Assembly (NCBI GenBank): GCA_949987565.1
Contig: OX465119.1
Span: 11,251,441-11,315,440 of the forward strand
DNA: 64,000 bases
Reading direction: 5' to 3'
Source of the DNA: Luidia sarsii
Taxonomy: Eukaryota > Echinodermata > Asteroidea > Paxillosida > Luidiidae
Part shown: in pieces, positions 1-10,924 of the stretch
How the letters are laid out: every line of letters starts with the position of its first letter
Numbering within the stretch: the first letter of the stretch is position 1
The notes under the pieces: model-generated
What the model saw: only the letters and a program-made list of their open reading frames with translations
What the model was told of the DNA's origin: nothing
Databases searched by the model: none
Translations under genes and position numbers: made by a program

Positions 1-372
1 CACCAGCGCTCTTACCATCTGAGCTATCCAGCCCTTAGATGGTGGCCTTCCCAAATAGTCAACTAGTCTTTGGCACACCAGTGCTCTTACCATCTGAGCT
101 ATCCAGCCCTTAGATGGTGGCCTTCCCAAATAGTCAACTAGTCTTTGGCACACCAGTGCTCTTACCATCTGAGCTATCCAGCCCTTAGATGGTGGCCTTC
201 CCAAATAGTCAACTAGTCTTTGGCACACCAGCGCTCTTACCATCTGTGCTATCCAGCCCTTAGATGGTGGCCTTCCCTAATAGTCAACTAGTCTTTGGCA
301 CACCAGTGCTCTTACCATCTGAGCTATCCAGCCCTTAGATGGTGGCCTTCCCCAATAGTCAACTATAGTCTT
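1..372 (-). repeat. 75-bp tandem array from tRNA-derived SINE head
   Basis: Just under five head-to-tail units of 75 bp, cut by the left edge of the window. Read on the minus strand each unit contains GGATAGCTCAGATGGTAAGAG, a good tRNA-type polymerase III A box, followed by GCACTGGTGTGCCAAAGACTAGTTGACTAT. No B box is present in a unit, so these are not tRNA genes. The same 75-bp unit forms a longer array on the opposite strand at 50411-51672. The last unit runs into CTTTCCCAGGGTGGGG, which matches the SINE body seen at 33475 and 49985. Confidence 0.85.
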
Positions 373-1320
373 TCCCAGGGTGGGGTTCTTTATCTTTAAC
401 GGGATAGAGAAGTCTCTTTTGGGCGTCGCGACCAAAGTGTTGAATATGGAGACCCGAGCGTGTCCGGACCTGAACTCCGGCCGACTGGAGAGTCCAATTC
501 CCCCGCTCTCAACCCTCGATGCTACACGCTGCTATAGCTTCTTCGTAGCTCACTCCTTGCTCTCTCGCTTTACAAGATTTGCCCGCCGTTTTCCTCCCCG
601 ATGCAGACGGATTACTTAACCCACAAATCGACCTTCCATTACCTAGATTTATGCTCACCCATTTTCCCTCTTCTCGTCCTGGTTTTTTTTTCAATCGCAG
701 CGGAGCTTTTCTACTCTTTTCCTTCTTGGTTTTATTTTTTTATATTATTTATATCTGGGGCTTCGAATCGAGAGATTCGTCGCCCGTAGGCCGAGAACAG
801 GAGAGGCGATCGATGCAGTGTGTAGGAGCGGTGTTGATCTGCAGGTCTTCCCCAGAGAGACGTGTGAGATGGCACTGGTGTTGACTGTATAGGGAGTTGT
901 GTACCGCCCTCCCCCCTCCTCCTTCAGTCCGTATCAGAGAAGCTGGGGATGGGGGGAGGGGAGATGGACGCGAATTGATCCGAGGAGAGAGAGCCACCGG
1001 CCCAGTCCCGTCCGGGACCAGTCCCCGGGAGACGCGGCATTTGAAGGGGACTCGTCTCATCCCATCCTGCCCCCCCGTCCGTGGACTTCTTTCATACCCC
1101 CTCTCTCACTGGCCCTAGTCCTGACCTGACCGATGTTTTAGACGTTTTCCCGGTGGGTCATGTGACATTCAATACAAGAGTGAGATGCCATACTATACAC
1201 CGAGGGCATTGCCGTCGGCATTGCCAAGACCCCGATGACGTCACTCTGAGGCTGTTTCCTGACGTTGCCAAATACCAGGGTTATGCTTGATGCCGTAATT
1301 ACTGCCATTGTTCCCGCTGC
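373..1320. other. Unassigned single-copy-like stretch
   Basis: No gene or element recognised. The first few bases are a residue of the SINE body. A T-rich run lies around 684-760, and one exact TGACGTCA palindrome lies at 1236-1243. Short open frames here show no recognisable protein. Confidence 0.5.
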
Positions 1321-1324
1321 TGTC

Positions 1325-1481
1325 GGTGTATACTGCTGTTGTTGCTGCTGTTATTGATGCTGCTGCTGTTGTTGTTGCTGTTGCTGTTGCTGTTGTTTGC
1401 TGTTACTGCTGCTGTTGTTGTTGCTGTTGTTGTTGTTGTTGCTGTTGCTGTTGCTGTTGCTGCTGTTACTGCTGATGTTGT

Positions 1482-1522
<41 letters not shown>

Positions 1523-1688
1523 TTATTGATGTTGCTGTTGCTGTTGCTGTTACTGTTGTTACTGCTGATGTTGTTGTTGCTGTTGATGTTGCTGTTGCTG
1601 TTGCTGTTGCTGTTGTTTGCTGTTGTTGCTGTTGCTGTTGTTGTTTCTGTTGCTGTTGTTGCTATATTGTTGCTGTTGTTACTGCTGA

Positions 1689-1723
<35 letters not shown>

Positions 1724-1830
1724 TTATTGCTGTTGCTGTTGTTTGCTGTTGTTGCTGTTGTTGCTGTTGTTACTGCTGATGTTGTTGTTGCTGCTGCTGT
1801 TGCCATTAGTGTTGGTGTTGCTGGATTAAG
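1325..1830. repeat. TGC/TGT trinucleotide array
   Basis: About 500 bp made almost only of TTG, CTG and GTT/GCT steps, mostly TTGCTG hexamers with scattered TACTGCTGATG interruptions. It reads as Val/Ala, Leu or Cys runs on the plus strand and as Asn/Ser or Gln runs on the minus strand, because a triplet repeat stays open in every frame. There is no flanking coding context, so I treat it as a microsatellite rather than a homopolymeric protein tract. Confidence 0.9.
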
Positions 1831-1834
1831 TTAT

Positions 1835-2420
1835 TATAAATGATCAGCAAGCACTGTGCAACATTCGCGTCATACCTTGTTAAAATGAGCATCGGGTAAT
1901 AAAGTTGCCGGATGCGGTACAGGGATTTTTTTCAATGATGAGTGTCTCAGAAGACTGTGCACCGTGACAGAGACATCTGGTCCCGCTGTGATTTGTCGCT
2001 CTAAGACCCTGTCGATTAAACATAGACCTCTCGCCTCGGGTGCTTCATTACGCAGTCGCCAGTGCGCCATGCTGGGCACACTGTTGTTTTAGAAGCGAAC
2101 ACTCACGGAGTCCCAACGCCACTGGGATACATAAGCGTCTACCAAACGACGTGCCTCGCTGATTTATAGAGACGTCTGGGTGACAGCGGCGTCGCGGGGC
2201 CAGACTATATGCACAGCGCGGGTGGTGTAATAAAGAAGAGCGCGTGACGGGCTTTATTGAATTTATCCAGCTGTAAGGTAAATCATCTCGCCGTGCTGCG
2301 GCTATGGAACCCCCGCGGCCTAGACTTGAACAGCAGCGGAAGTCCCCCCGGTGCTAATGTGTCGTCTTCCTCGTCGTCTTGTGTGGCGAAACGAATTATG
2401 CAGACTGCCTGGATGTCTCT
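1835..2420. other. Unassigned stretch
   Basis: No gene, element or regulatory structure recognised between the trinucleotide array and the family A element. Confidence 0.4.
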
Positions 2421-2425
2421 ACGGT

Positions 2426-2652
2426 CGTTTCCGAAATGAAGGCTTAGGCTCGGGCTCAGGCTTCGTGTCCGTCTGACAAAACCTGAAAATCCAGGTTGTG
2501 ATTTGTTTCTGAATTTGAAGGTTTGTTGGCTTGAAAGGTACATAGTATTCACCGAGAAACTGGGGTCAAACGCTTGTTTTTAGATGTCTGTGATATTATA
2601 ACGAGTGAAATAAATATGACCGAAGCCTAAGCCCGAGCCTAAGCCTTCACTA
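2426..2652. mobile_element. Family A MITE-like element, copy 1
   Basis: About 227 bp with inverted termini: CGAAATGAAGGCTTAGGCTC at the left and GAGCCTAAGCCTTC at the right. A second full copy in the opposite orientation lies at 41243-41470. Both copies share the interior, including AAACCTGAAAATCCAGGTTGT and the CTGGGGTCAAACGCTTG region. There is no coding capacity, so it is non-autonomous. Confidence 0.8.
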
Positions 2653-2659
2653 CGTAATG

Positions 2660-2928
2660 GCTTATGTTTGGCTTTTACTAAATGCACGCTTGCTGATCTG
2701 TCTGTAAGCAAAACCTAAGATTAGTGTGTGATTGCGTACGTACTCATGGTCCGATACTGTGAAGCGATTCGCTTTGATGAAGCACTCTGCATGGCTGGGG
2801 TCGGGTCTCGTCTGAGGGAGGTGCCGAATTCAGCCCTCCGTCTTTCCCTGTAATTGTGTCACAGTTGCACAGTTGCGCTCAAGATGGCGTGGATTATCAC
2901 GGCCTGCCAATACGGGCTATTCACAATA
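2660..2928. other. Unassigned stretch
   Basis: Nothing recognised beyond a CAAGATGGCG motif near 2880. Confidence 0.3.
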
Positions 2929-2929
2929 G

Positions 2930-3169
2930 TGCGCCCTCAAGAGTTTGCGACGCGTTGGCCAATCACAATGCGCGGATTCTGTCGGGCACATTGATCTCCA
3001 TAATCAGATCAATTGTCGGGCAATATACAAGTGCGCCCTCAAGAGTTTGCAACGCGTTTGACAATCGCGTAATCTGCCGACCCTTTCCAGATGGCCATCG
3101 GGTCGACAGATTCCGAGCGTTGTGATTGGCCGACGCGTTGCAAACTCTTGAGGGCGCACTAATGTGAAT
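2930..3169. mobile_element. Family B foldback element (GTGCGCCCTCAAGAG termini)
   Basis: About 240 bp ending in long inverted repeats of AGTGCGCCCTCAAGAGTTTG continuing into GACGCGTTGGCCAATCACAA. A second, internal copy of the terminus starts at about 3030, so one copy may have inserted into or duplicated within another. A lone terminus of the same family is at 21726-21800. No open frame of note. Confidence 0.8.
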
Positions 3170-3490
3170 CGTGTGTATTGTATAGCGAAGATTTGAATCT
3201 CGCCATTACGTTTATGCTGATGTTAACAGTCCTATGAAGGAATGAATGTTGCAAGTCAATTGTACATAATAACCCTTCAATTAAATTGTGTTCTCTTAGA
3301 GATGACGAGACCCCATCTGGTTTTAACATGACCGATAGCTCCTCCTCGCGCATCCATATCTGTCTTCATGTGGCTTCTCATGAATGAATACAAAACATGT
3401 TTAAAAATGACCGTTTGCTCTATAAATACCACATTTCACATCCTCCCCGAAGGCCCGTCACTGAAACACAATCCGAAAACATCTGCTCAC
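3170..3490. other. Unassigned stretch
   Basis: No gene or repeat recognised between the family B element and the GA-rich block. Confidence 0.3.
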
Positions 3491-3494
3491 CACA

Positions 3495-3910
3495 CGAAAG
3501 AGAGAGAGAGATACAGAAAGAGAGACATAGAGGGATGGGAAGAGAGACAGAGAATGGGAGAGAGAGGGAAAGAGACAGAGAGAGAGACACAGAGAGAAAC
3601 AGAGAGGGAGAGAGAGACAGACAGACAGATAAATAATGGGAGAGAGACAAAGAGAGTCATACACACAGCGATGTAGAGAGAGGGAGAGAGAGAGACAGAG
3701 ATGTAGAGAAAGACAGAGAGAGGAAGAAAAAGACATAGGGATAGGGAGAGATGTTCATAGTGGTAATGTTCTGCAACCTCAGGTGAATGAGATGGGGAGA
3801 GAGGGGGAGACAGAGGCAGGGAGAGGGAGATAGAAACACAGAGAGAGAGACAGAGAGGTGAGGGAGGGAGGGGAATAGAGACAGAGAGAAAGAAAGAGAG
3901 GGCCGAGGGA
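3495..3910. repeat. GA/CA-rich simple repeat
   Basis: Degenerate GAGAGACAGAGA microsatellite. It is interrupted at 3749-3797 by 49 bp of family G element end (GTTCATAGTGGTAATGTTCT followed by GCAACCTCAGGTGAATGAGA). That segment is essentially identical to 61283-61328. Confidence 0.9.
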
Positions 3911-4485
3911 AGAAAAACAGACCAACGAAAAGAAGCCTTGTGTAATATTATTACCTTCCGCCAAAAATAATGAACTTGGCTGGAAACCATTCACGGGCAT
4001 CCCGTGCTGTGTTTTCTTCCTCCTTTCGTCGATCAGCAGCACAAACACACGCAGAAGAGAGGAGAGTTGTTGAATCCCTAAGCTAAGAAACATTGACAGA
4101 GGTAGGAGAATGATTATGAGAAGGAAAAAAAGGACGAAATTGGAGAGGTTCTGTGTTCACAGCGTACCGCTTGAGACGACCATTTTCTTGTTATTGCTGT
4201 GGGGGTTAGGTTTTTGTCTGTCACCGAATTAACGGATAGAGAACACTGATTAAGTCTGAGAGAAAATTGGACTATTTCTTGGCTTGGGCTTTTAGGCTTA
4301 GACGTAATGCGTGGGTTGTTTACTGCGGGACAGACGAGAATCGAGCAAGAACCGCAGCAAGGTAGTCTAATTTCAGACTGTGTGTGTGGAGGGGGGTAAC
4401 CCTTGTCTGATTGACGTCATAGATGTTCTGGCGTTTTGTTGCTGGAGAAGGCCGGAGGGATGGAACTAGAGAAGACCAATGTTCA
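3911..4485. other. Unassigned stretch
   Basis: No gene recognised. One exact TGACGTCA palindrome at 4412-4419. Confidence 0.3.
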
Positions 4486-4489
4486 GCTA

Positions 4490-4785
4490 AGCTCCCCTCC
4501 TCCTTCCCTCTCTCTCTCTCTCCTTCCCTCCTCCCTCCCTCCTTCTCTCCCTCCCCTCCTTTCTCCCTCCCCTCCCTTCTCCCTCCCCTCCCTTCCTCAC
4601 TCGCTCCACCCCCCTTTTCTCCCTCCCTCCCTCCCTCCCTCCCTCCCTCCCTCCCTCCCTCCCTCCCTCCCTCCCTTCCTCTCTCCCTCCCTCCCTCCCT
4701 CCCTCCCTCCCTCCCTCCCTCCCTCCCTCCCTCCCTCCCTCCCTCCCTCCCTCCCTCCCTCCCTCCCTCCCTCCCTCCTCCCCAC
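4490..4785. repeat. (CCCT)n tetranucleotide array
   Basis: Nearly pure CCCT/CTCC repeat after a degenerate CT-rich lead-in. The pure part (about 4620-4780) is long enough to be highly length-variable. It is polypyrimidine on the plus strand and so could form a triplex. Confidence 0.95.
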
Positions 4786-4954
4786 CCGATGAGTCGCTAT
4801 TGAATCAGTTGTTGGCAGGGCGTCCAATGAGCCCGCACAGAAGCGACACAGGGCAGCGATATCGTGTTTGTTTTATGGTATGTCTCCAAGCGGCGAATTG
4901 TTTGCCTTAGTAATGACGTTAAGCGAGCCCGTAATTAGCTACCCAGGGACCTGC

Positions 4955-5100
4955 GCTCTCTCTAGACCTCCCTATCCCATGTTTCTCTCCTCTCTCTCTC
5001 TCTCTTATAATTATCTCTCTCTCCCTCTCTCCTCTCTCTCTTATAATTATCTCTCTCTCTCTCTCTAGCCCTCTCTATGTTTCGCTGTCTGTCTTTCTCT
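4955..5100. repeat. CT-rich repeat with duplicated CTTATAATTATCTC block
   Basis: CT microsatellite containing two copies of CTCTCTTATAATTATCTCTC about 38 bp apart, then C-rich sequence. Confidence 0.8.
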
Positions 5101-6590
5101 CCCCCCCCTTCTCGCGCACGCAAACAACGTTCTCCAATCTTGTGTGGAAAAGGCATAAATTCTGAGCGTGTTGTTTTTGAATTACTTGAGCAGCGAACCA
5201 AATTTGACCTATTTATAGAGGGCGCTGTGGCGATGTTTGGGAGGAGTAAAAGGAGCATCGGTATTGGATACTTTCCAATCGAAGTCATGATGAGAATCGA
5301 ATGACTTCTGATTGTGTGCGAGACCAAGGAAGCCGCTAGCAGACGTCTGCAGCCACTTCTCATAGACTTGTGTGTTAATTCCAGCCGTAGCCATTTTGAA
5401 TGTGGACAGGGCCTGGCCGCCGTAAACACGCAGGGTCGCTCTGACAATAGAGGTCGCCCTACTTACGGAGGCCCAAGTCGGACACAACATTTTAATCATT
5501 CAGTGTTTGACTTCTCAGTCAACACAGTGATGGTGTAGCTCATCGGACACGCAATTAAGATGGTGGTCAAAGCCTACTTTAATCAAGTCTTCAAATTAAT
5601 TGCCTATTGTGTAATCAATTACTTCCTACGGGCAAGTCGGTGTGCTGAAGGTTCAGTGTAACATTTGCCCAATTATAGTTTAGGTTTTTTTAATTGACGC
5701 TTAGTCAACGAACCTTAATTAATCGTGGCGAAATAACTAATTAACTGCTGACCACATGCCCTTTTGTACGCAAGCTTCGCGGGAGTTTAGACAAACATGC
5801 TTGTAAGTGATGTGATTGGCAGATCCGGAAGTGGCGTACAAACAGCGTATAATCGTGAACTGTATACTGTCCTGGGGTCTTTTCTCGAGTTCCCGAAAAT
5901 GTGTCGCGATTTGATTGTTCGGGCGTGACGGATATCACGTGACAACCCTCCCCCCATTGAACCCTGGGTATAAAAATGAACACCTTCCATAGTGCAAGAT
6001 TCATTTCTTTGCCAATAAAGATTTCGATTGATTTTTTTTTCCTCTTTCAAGGGAATGCTTATTAGATTGCAGTGTGTGGCAGCAGACGAGTTTTTTGAGG
6101 AAAGGGTACAATACGCACGCGGTGTGAAACGAAGTGAATACACTTTCGGAGCTTCGTATTATGAACGCCAATGAGAAACCTTGACACGCGCGCGCCTGAG
6201 ATTGAAAGGACAAAGCATCTGATGGATCGAACATTGGTCGTCATGACAACGCATCCTGCCTCCGTCCCTATGCCAGCGATGTAACTCTATACACGGTCGC
6301 CTATGTCTCTTTGTTGATGTGACGGGATCATGTTTGGTAGATCGAGGCTACCTTGTGTCGCTAGTCCCGGGAGATCTCATGTTTTCCCTTCCGATGATAG
6401 CGCTCTTTCGTCGTCAAAATATAGATCCAATTTTTTTTTCTCTTAGTCGGCTCCCGCGCAATTTCACGTTTCCTTCCTCCATCCACCACGTAACATAAAC
6501 CTCTTTCAGGCGAACCCGGAAGACATGTGCATAACATATCCGTTCGGCTTGCAACGCAGTCTCAAGGCCAGGGTATATTCTGTCAAAGAG
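5101..6590. other. Unassigned stretch
   Basis: No protein or element recognised. Contains GAGGGCGCT at 5218-5226 and a lone TATAAAA at about 5969, which has no supported transcript downstream. AT-rich between 5560 and 5740. Confidence 0.35.
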
Positions 6591-6599
6591 AAGTGGAGA

Positions 6600-7835
6600 T
6601 TGGAAAGTGCTCATCGGGAGGAGGGAGAGAGGAAGAGATGGGGAGATAGAGAGAGATGGAGAGACATGGAGAGAATGGAGAGGTAGAGAGATGGAGAGAG
6701 ATGGAGAGAGATGGGGAGGTAGAGAGAGATGGAGAGACATGGAGAGATAGAGAGATGGAGAGATGGAGAGAGATGGGGAGGTAGAGAGAGATAGAGAGAG
6801 ATGGAGAGACATGGAGAGATAGAGAGATAGAGAGATGGAGAGAGATGGAGAGACATGGAGAGAGATGGAGAGAGATGTAGAGACATGGAGAGATAGAGAG
6901 ATGGAGAGAGATGGAGAGAGATGGAGAGAGATGGAGAGAGATGGAGAGATAGAGAGATGGAGAGAGATGGAGAGAGATAGAGAGAGATGGAGAGAGATAG
7001 AGAGATAGAGAGGTGGAAAAAGATGGAGAGAGATGGAGAGAGATGGAGAGAGATGGAGAGAGATGGAGAGATAGAGAGATGGAGAGAGATGGAGAGAGAT
7101 GGAGAGAGATAGAGAGAGATGGAGAGAGATAGAGAGAGATGGAGAGAGATAGAGAGATGACGAGATATAGAAATGGAGAGAGATGGAGAGACATGGAGAG
7201 AGATAGAGAGACATGGAGAGAGATAGAGAGACATGGAGAGAGATAGAGAGACATGGAGAGAGAAAGAGAGACATGGAGAGAGGTGGAGAGACATGGAGAG
7301 AGATGGAGAGATGACGAGATATAGATATGGAGAGAGATGGAGAGAGATGGAGAGAGATGGAGAGATGAAGAGATATAGAAATGGAGAGAGATGGAGAGAC
7401 ATGGAGAGAGATAGAGAGACATGGAGAGAGATAGAGAGACATGGAGAGAGAAAGAGAGACATGGAGAGAGAAAGAGAGACATGGAGAGAGGTGGAGAGAC
7501 ATGGAGAGAGATAGAGAGACATGGAGAGAGATAGAGAGACATGGAGAGAGATAGAGAGACATAGAGAGAGATAGAGAGACATGGAGAGAGATAGAGAGAC
7601 ATGGAGAGAGATGGAGAGACATAGAGAGAGGTGGAGAGAGATGGAGAGAGATAGAGAGACATAGAGAGAGATGGAGAGAGATGGAGAAAGGGACAGACAT
7701 GGAAAGAGATGGAGAGACATAGAGAGAGATGGAGAGACATAGAGAGAGATGGAGAGAGATGGAGAGACAAAGAGAGAGATAGAGAGACATAGAGAGAGAT
7801 GGAGAGAGGGACAGACAGAGAAACAGTGTCATAGA
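6600..7835. repeat. GAGA/GATGGAGA polypurine array
   Basis: About 1.2 kb of AGAGATGGAGAG, AGAGATAGAGAG and AGAGACATGGAG units with a higher-order pattern. GATGACGAGATATAGAAATGG recurs at about 7155, 7310 and 7360. Open frames of several hundred codons on the minus strand (Ser/Leu/His) are by-products of the lack of stop codons in the repeat. Confidence 0.95.
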
Positions 7836-9370
7836 GGCATAGCTGCCAACCACTTCTATTTTGGTTGAATCGGTCTTCTTTTTTGGTAAACATTTATCAC
7901 TATTTACAAGCTCTTGACAACAGATTCCAATTTTTGGCTTGGAAATACATGCACATGTATTCATATAGTTTGCTCTGTAATTCCTAATTTCCTTAAAGAT
8001 AGGTTGGCATCTATGTAGATGTAGCGAAACAATTTCTTCAAACTTCGCCACTGACATCGAGTGAAAAATGTGTTTCTGACATTTTTAAACCTGCCTCTAG
8101 AGGGCGCTCAAGAGGCTGAAGACGTTATTCGTGAATTTGTGAAGAAAGTTTGTCGACCCTGACCCGAGAACTGGTGAAACGAAGTACAAACTTGGTTGCA
8201 GATTTGAATGCGACGGCCCTTGAACAGCGAGACTATTCTACCACTCTGTGCGCCGGAAAAGCAAAACAAAAATAAATTGGTAAATCACAAGAGACGGAAA
8301 GGCTTCTCCGCTACGCTGTAGCGCCGCAAAGGCAGAGGAAGAAGAATAAAGAAGAAGAAAAAAATGCGAACAAACAGTTAGACTGTTCCGCTACACTGTA
8401 GCGGCGGAAAAGCCAAACAGATTGAATTCCCCCGAGGTCAGTTCCGCCGTGGTTTTCGTGCGGCTGAATAGAAAAAAAAAGACCACCCCGTTTCCATGAC
8501 GACGGCAGTCTGAACTTTTGGCATTTGGACAGGCTCCTTCGACGAAAAAAAAAGAACGCTGTGTATAATGTACATGTATATTTATTGTTTGCAGCTTGTC
8601 GTTTTGTACAGATCGTACTGTGTGCATTTAGTTTGACTGTGCGCTGTTATCTACTGCAGTCATACAGCTATTTAAATAGATTTATGTAAGCCTCTATAGT
8701 CCTGTGGGTATTTGGGTGGATTCTGTTCCTGACGTTGTCAATACCCGTTTATAAGTGACGATCCTGTGACTATTTGCCAGCCCGTTTGGACCAAAAAGCA
8801 TTCCAATAATGATTTCGCAGTCAGATTTCGGTAGAATGCAGTAGTAAGAGATACAACATGATTACTTGATTTGTAAAGAAACTACTTTTTTTTGTGATCT
8901 TCAATCCTCGAGTGTCTTTGATTTTAGCCGATCGAGGTGACATCTCCACGACCCCTGTCGAGCCCGCACAAAGGACCCTTCAGATGTGGTGGATAAACCG
9001 CCTTGTTTCATGTCAACGGAGCACCGCAAGACAAAAAAAGAGAGGATTTTCACGGCTTGAGGAATCTAACTAATTTCCAAAGGTTTTGCATTGCAGCCGA
9101 GCCCTTGTCGTGCTTTGATTGGATTTCTATTCGATTGTGACCTGTCGGGTTCCAGGTCCGCTCCGCCGGCACTGGCCCGGCCAAACGAACAGATGTTCGG
9201 CCCTCGGGATAGCAGCGTCACGGGCGAAGGGAACACCAACATTCCTATCACATTACTGACGCAATATCGCCCATCCTAACTGGCCACCCGATTTCTGCTG
9301 GATTTTGTTATTGCACGCTATGCTTTCCGACTCGATTTTGTTTTCTCTGTCGATTGTCAGACAATGGTTG
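7836..9370. other. Unassigned stretch with three degenerate palindromic units
   Basis: No gene recognised. CCGCTACACTGTAGCGG (8388-8404) is a perfect dyad. A related CGCTACGCTGTAGCG lies at 8309-8323 and a weaker relative near 8247. Each is followed by GCCGGAAAAGC-like sequence, giving three degenerate copies of one unit. GAGGGCGCT occurs at 8100-8108. Confidence 0.4.
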
Positions 9371-9374
9371 TATT

Positions 9375-9800
9375 GTTTTAGGGTGGGAGGGAGAAAAAGA
9401 AGAAGAAGCGGAAGAAAGGGAAGACCGAGACGACGACGAAGATGAAGATGACGAAGAAGAAGGGGAAAATGAAGACGAAGAAGGAGAAAGAGAAGGGGAA
9501 GGAGGGGGAGGAGGAGAGGTGGAGGAAAAAGAGAAGGAGGAGGAGAAGGAGGAGGAGAGGAGGAGAAGGAAGAGGGGAAGGGGAAGGGGAAGAGAAGGAG
9601 AAGGGGGAGGAGGAAGAGGAGAAGGAGAAGGAGAAGGAGAAGGAGAAGGAAGAGGAGGAGAAGAAGGAGATAAAGAAGGAGGAGGAGGAGGAGGAGGAGA
9701 AGGAGAAGGAGATGAAGAAGGAGAAGGGGGAGGAAGAGGTGGAGGAGGAGAAGGAGACGGAGGTGGAGGAGGAGGAAGAGGAGGAGAAGGAGAATAAACG
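9375..9800. repeat. GGA/GAA polypurine array
   Basis: About 420 bp with almost only A and G on the plus strand, mostly GAAGGA and GGAGGA trinucleotides. It reads as Glu/Gly/Arg/Lys runs in forward frames, so those frames are not evidence of a gene. Confidence 0.95.
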
Positions 9801-10565
9801 ACTCAACATTTTTGACTCACAAAATTGACTCAAATTATTATGACCATTGGTGAAGAAGGAAAAGAAAGTAGATTTTCCCAAATGGCAATCTGTTTTTCCC
9901 AACACAGATTTTGTTTGGTGCCGGGGCAAATATGAAATCTCCAGCTCAACTTAAACAGCTTTTTTTGGGGGGGGGGGAGAGACAAAAAAATAAATAAACA
10001 GAATTGTCAGAGGACGAATACTTGGCATTTCATTTGGCATCGGGCTGCTTTTCATACCACCGTCGGTATTTTGGCAATTTGATTTCATTGAGCCAAGCAT
10101 TGTTGGGTTCTGGGGACCGGTAATTGCCGGCAAAAAAACTCTAAATTAAAATGGCTTGAGCACAGTGGGGGACCTATATTCAGAATCCAATTTCGAAGTT
10201 TGTCTCTATCTCTCGATCTCTTTTTTTTTTCTATCTCGAGCACTGGATTGTACAGCCGCTCAGATGAAAAGAACGCCATCATTGAGACTGATAACAGTGT
10301 CACGCACTGCAAAGTTCAACGCAGAGGAAAGGTTGCCGGCCCCGAAGTTCATTTGGCTACGGCTTCGAATTACGCGCGAGTCTACGCAAGACGCCAGTCG
10401 TAGCCTCGCGCTCTTGCCAACCGATTTCGTCCGTAGGGTTGTGTGGTGTGCTCAGCCGTAGCCAGCTAATACGATCTTGACTCGATCGAAGCGCACATAC
10501 CATACATTCGGGCGGCTTGGGGATAGTAATCCAATAGACAAAGTGCAGGCGACGTCCACCGCGGG
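9801..10565. other. Unassigned stretch
   Basis: No gene recognised. A G10-type run lies near 9967 and a T10 run near 10222. Confidence 0.3.
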
Positions 10566-10570
10566 ACTAG

Positions 10571-10614
10571 ATTTGCATGTCATTTGCATGTCATTTGCAT
10601 GTCATCGCCACGTG
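10571..10614. promoter_or_regulatory. Three phased POU octamers followed by an E-box
   Basis: ATTTGCAT, the consensus POU/Oct octamer, occurs three times at 10571, 10582 and 10593. The spacing is exactly 11 bp, about one helical turn, in repeats of ATTTGCATGTC. A CACGTG E-box lies at 10609-10614. No nearby gene is supported, so a regulatory role is inference. It may simply be an 11-bp minisatellite. Confidence 0.4.
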
Positions 10615-10800
10615 ATCGATGGTCGGTCGTCTGTGAGCTGTGATCAGGGCGAGGCGAGATGTCGGCAAATTGCCTGGCGAAGGGCGTCCAGCCATGCGAC
10701 AGATCTGCAGGTGAGATTGATGAGCGCGGCATTGCACCGGTGTCGTGCGGTGTTGGGGGTGTGGCGGACCCACGATAGAAAACGAAGGACAGTTTTGAGA

Positions 10801-10920
10801 TTTCTCCTGATGACGGCCAGAGCATACTGGTCGAAACGTCGAGTTACCCTCAGGTTCTTTTCAGAACCATACCTCTTCCTTTAAGAGACCTGATACATGG
10901 TGTTCACCGCAAACCTTCCT
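10801..10920 (+). mobile_element. Family H hairpin element, copy with compensated stem-loop
   Basis: Begins CTGATGAC, then a GGCCAG/CTGGTC stem, then GAAACGTCGAGTTACC. A histone-type stem-loop GGTTCTTTTCAGAACC follows at 10853-10868, then purine-rich TTTAAGAGACC, and the copy ends GGTGTTCACCGCAAACCTTCC. Relative to the other copies both stem arms changed together (GGCTCT/AGAGCC to GGTTCT/AGAACC), so pairing is kept. Confidence 0.7.
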
Positions 10921-10924
10921 ATAT

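Noticed and set aside
1339..1843. Poly-Val/Ala, poly-Leu and poly-Asn frames
   Set aside because: Triplet microsatellite open in every frame; no flanking coding.
5960..6010. TATAAAA at about 5969 as a promoter
   Set aside because: No downstream coding sequence or second promoter element.
6414..8057. 547-codon minus-strand frame and its neighbours
   Set aside because: Ser/Leu/His frames from the GAGATG polypurine array, which lacks stop codons by composition.
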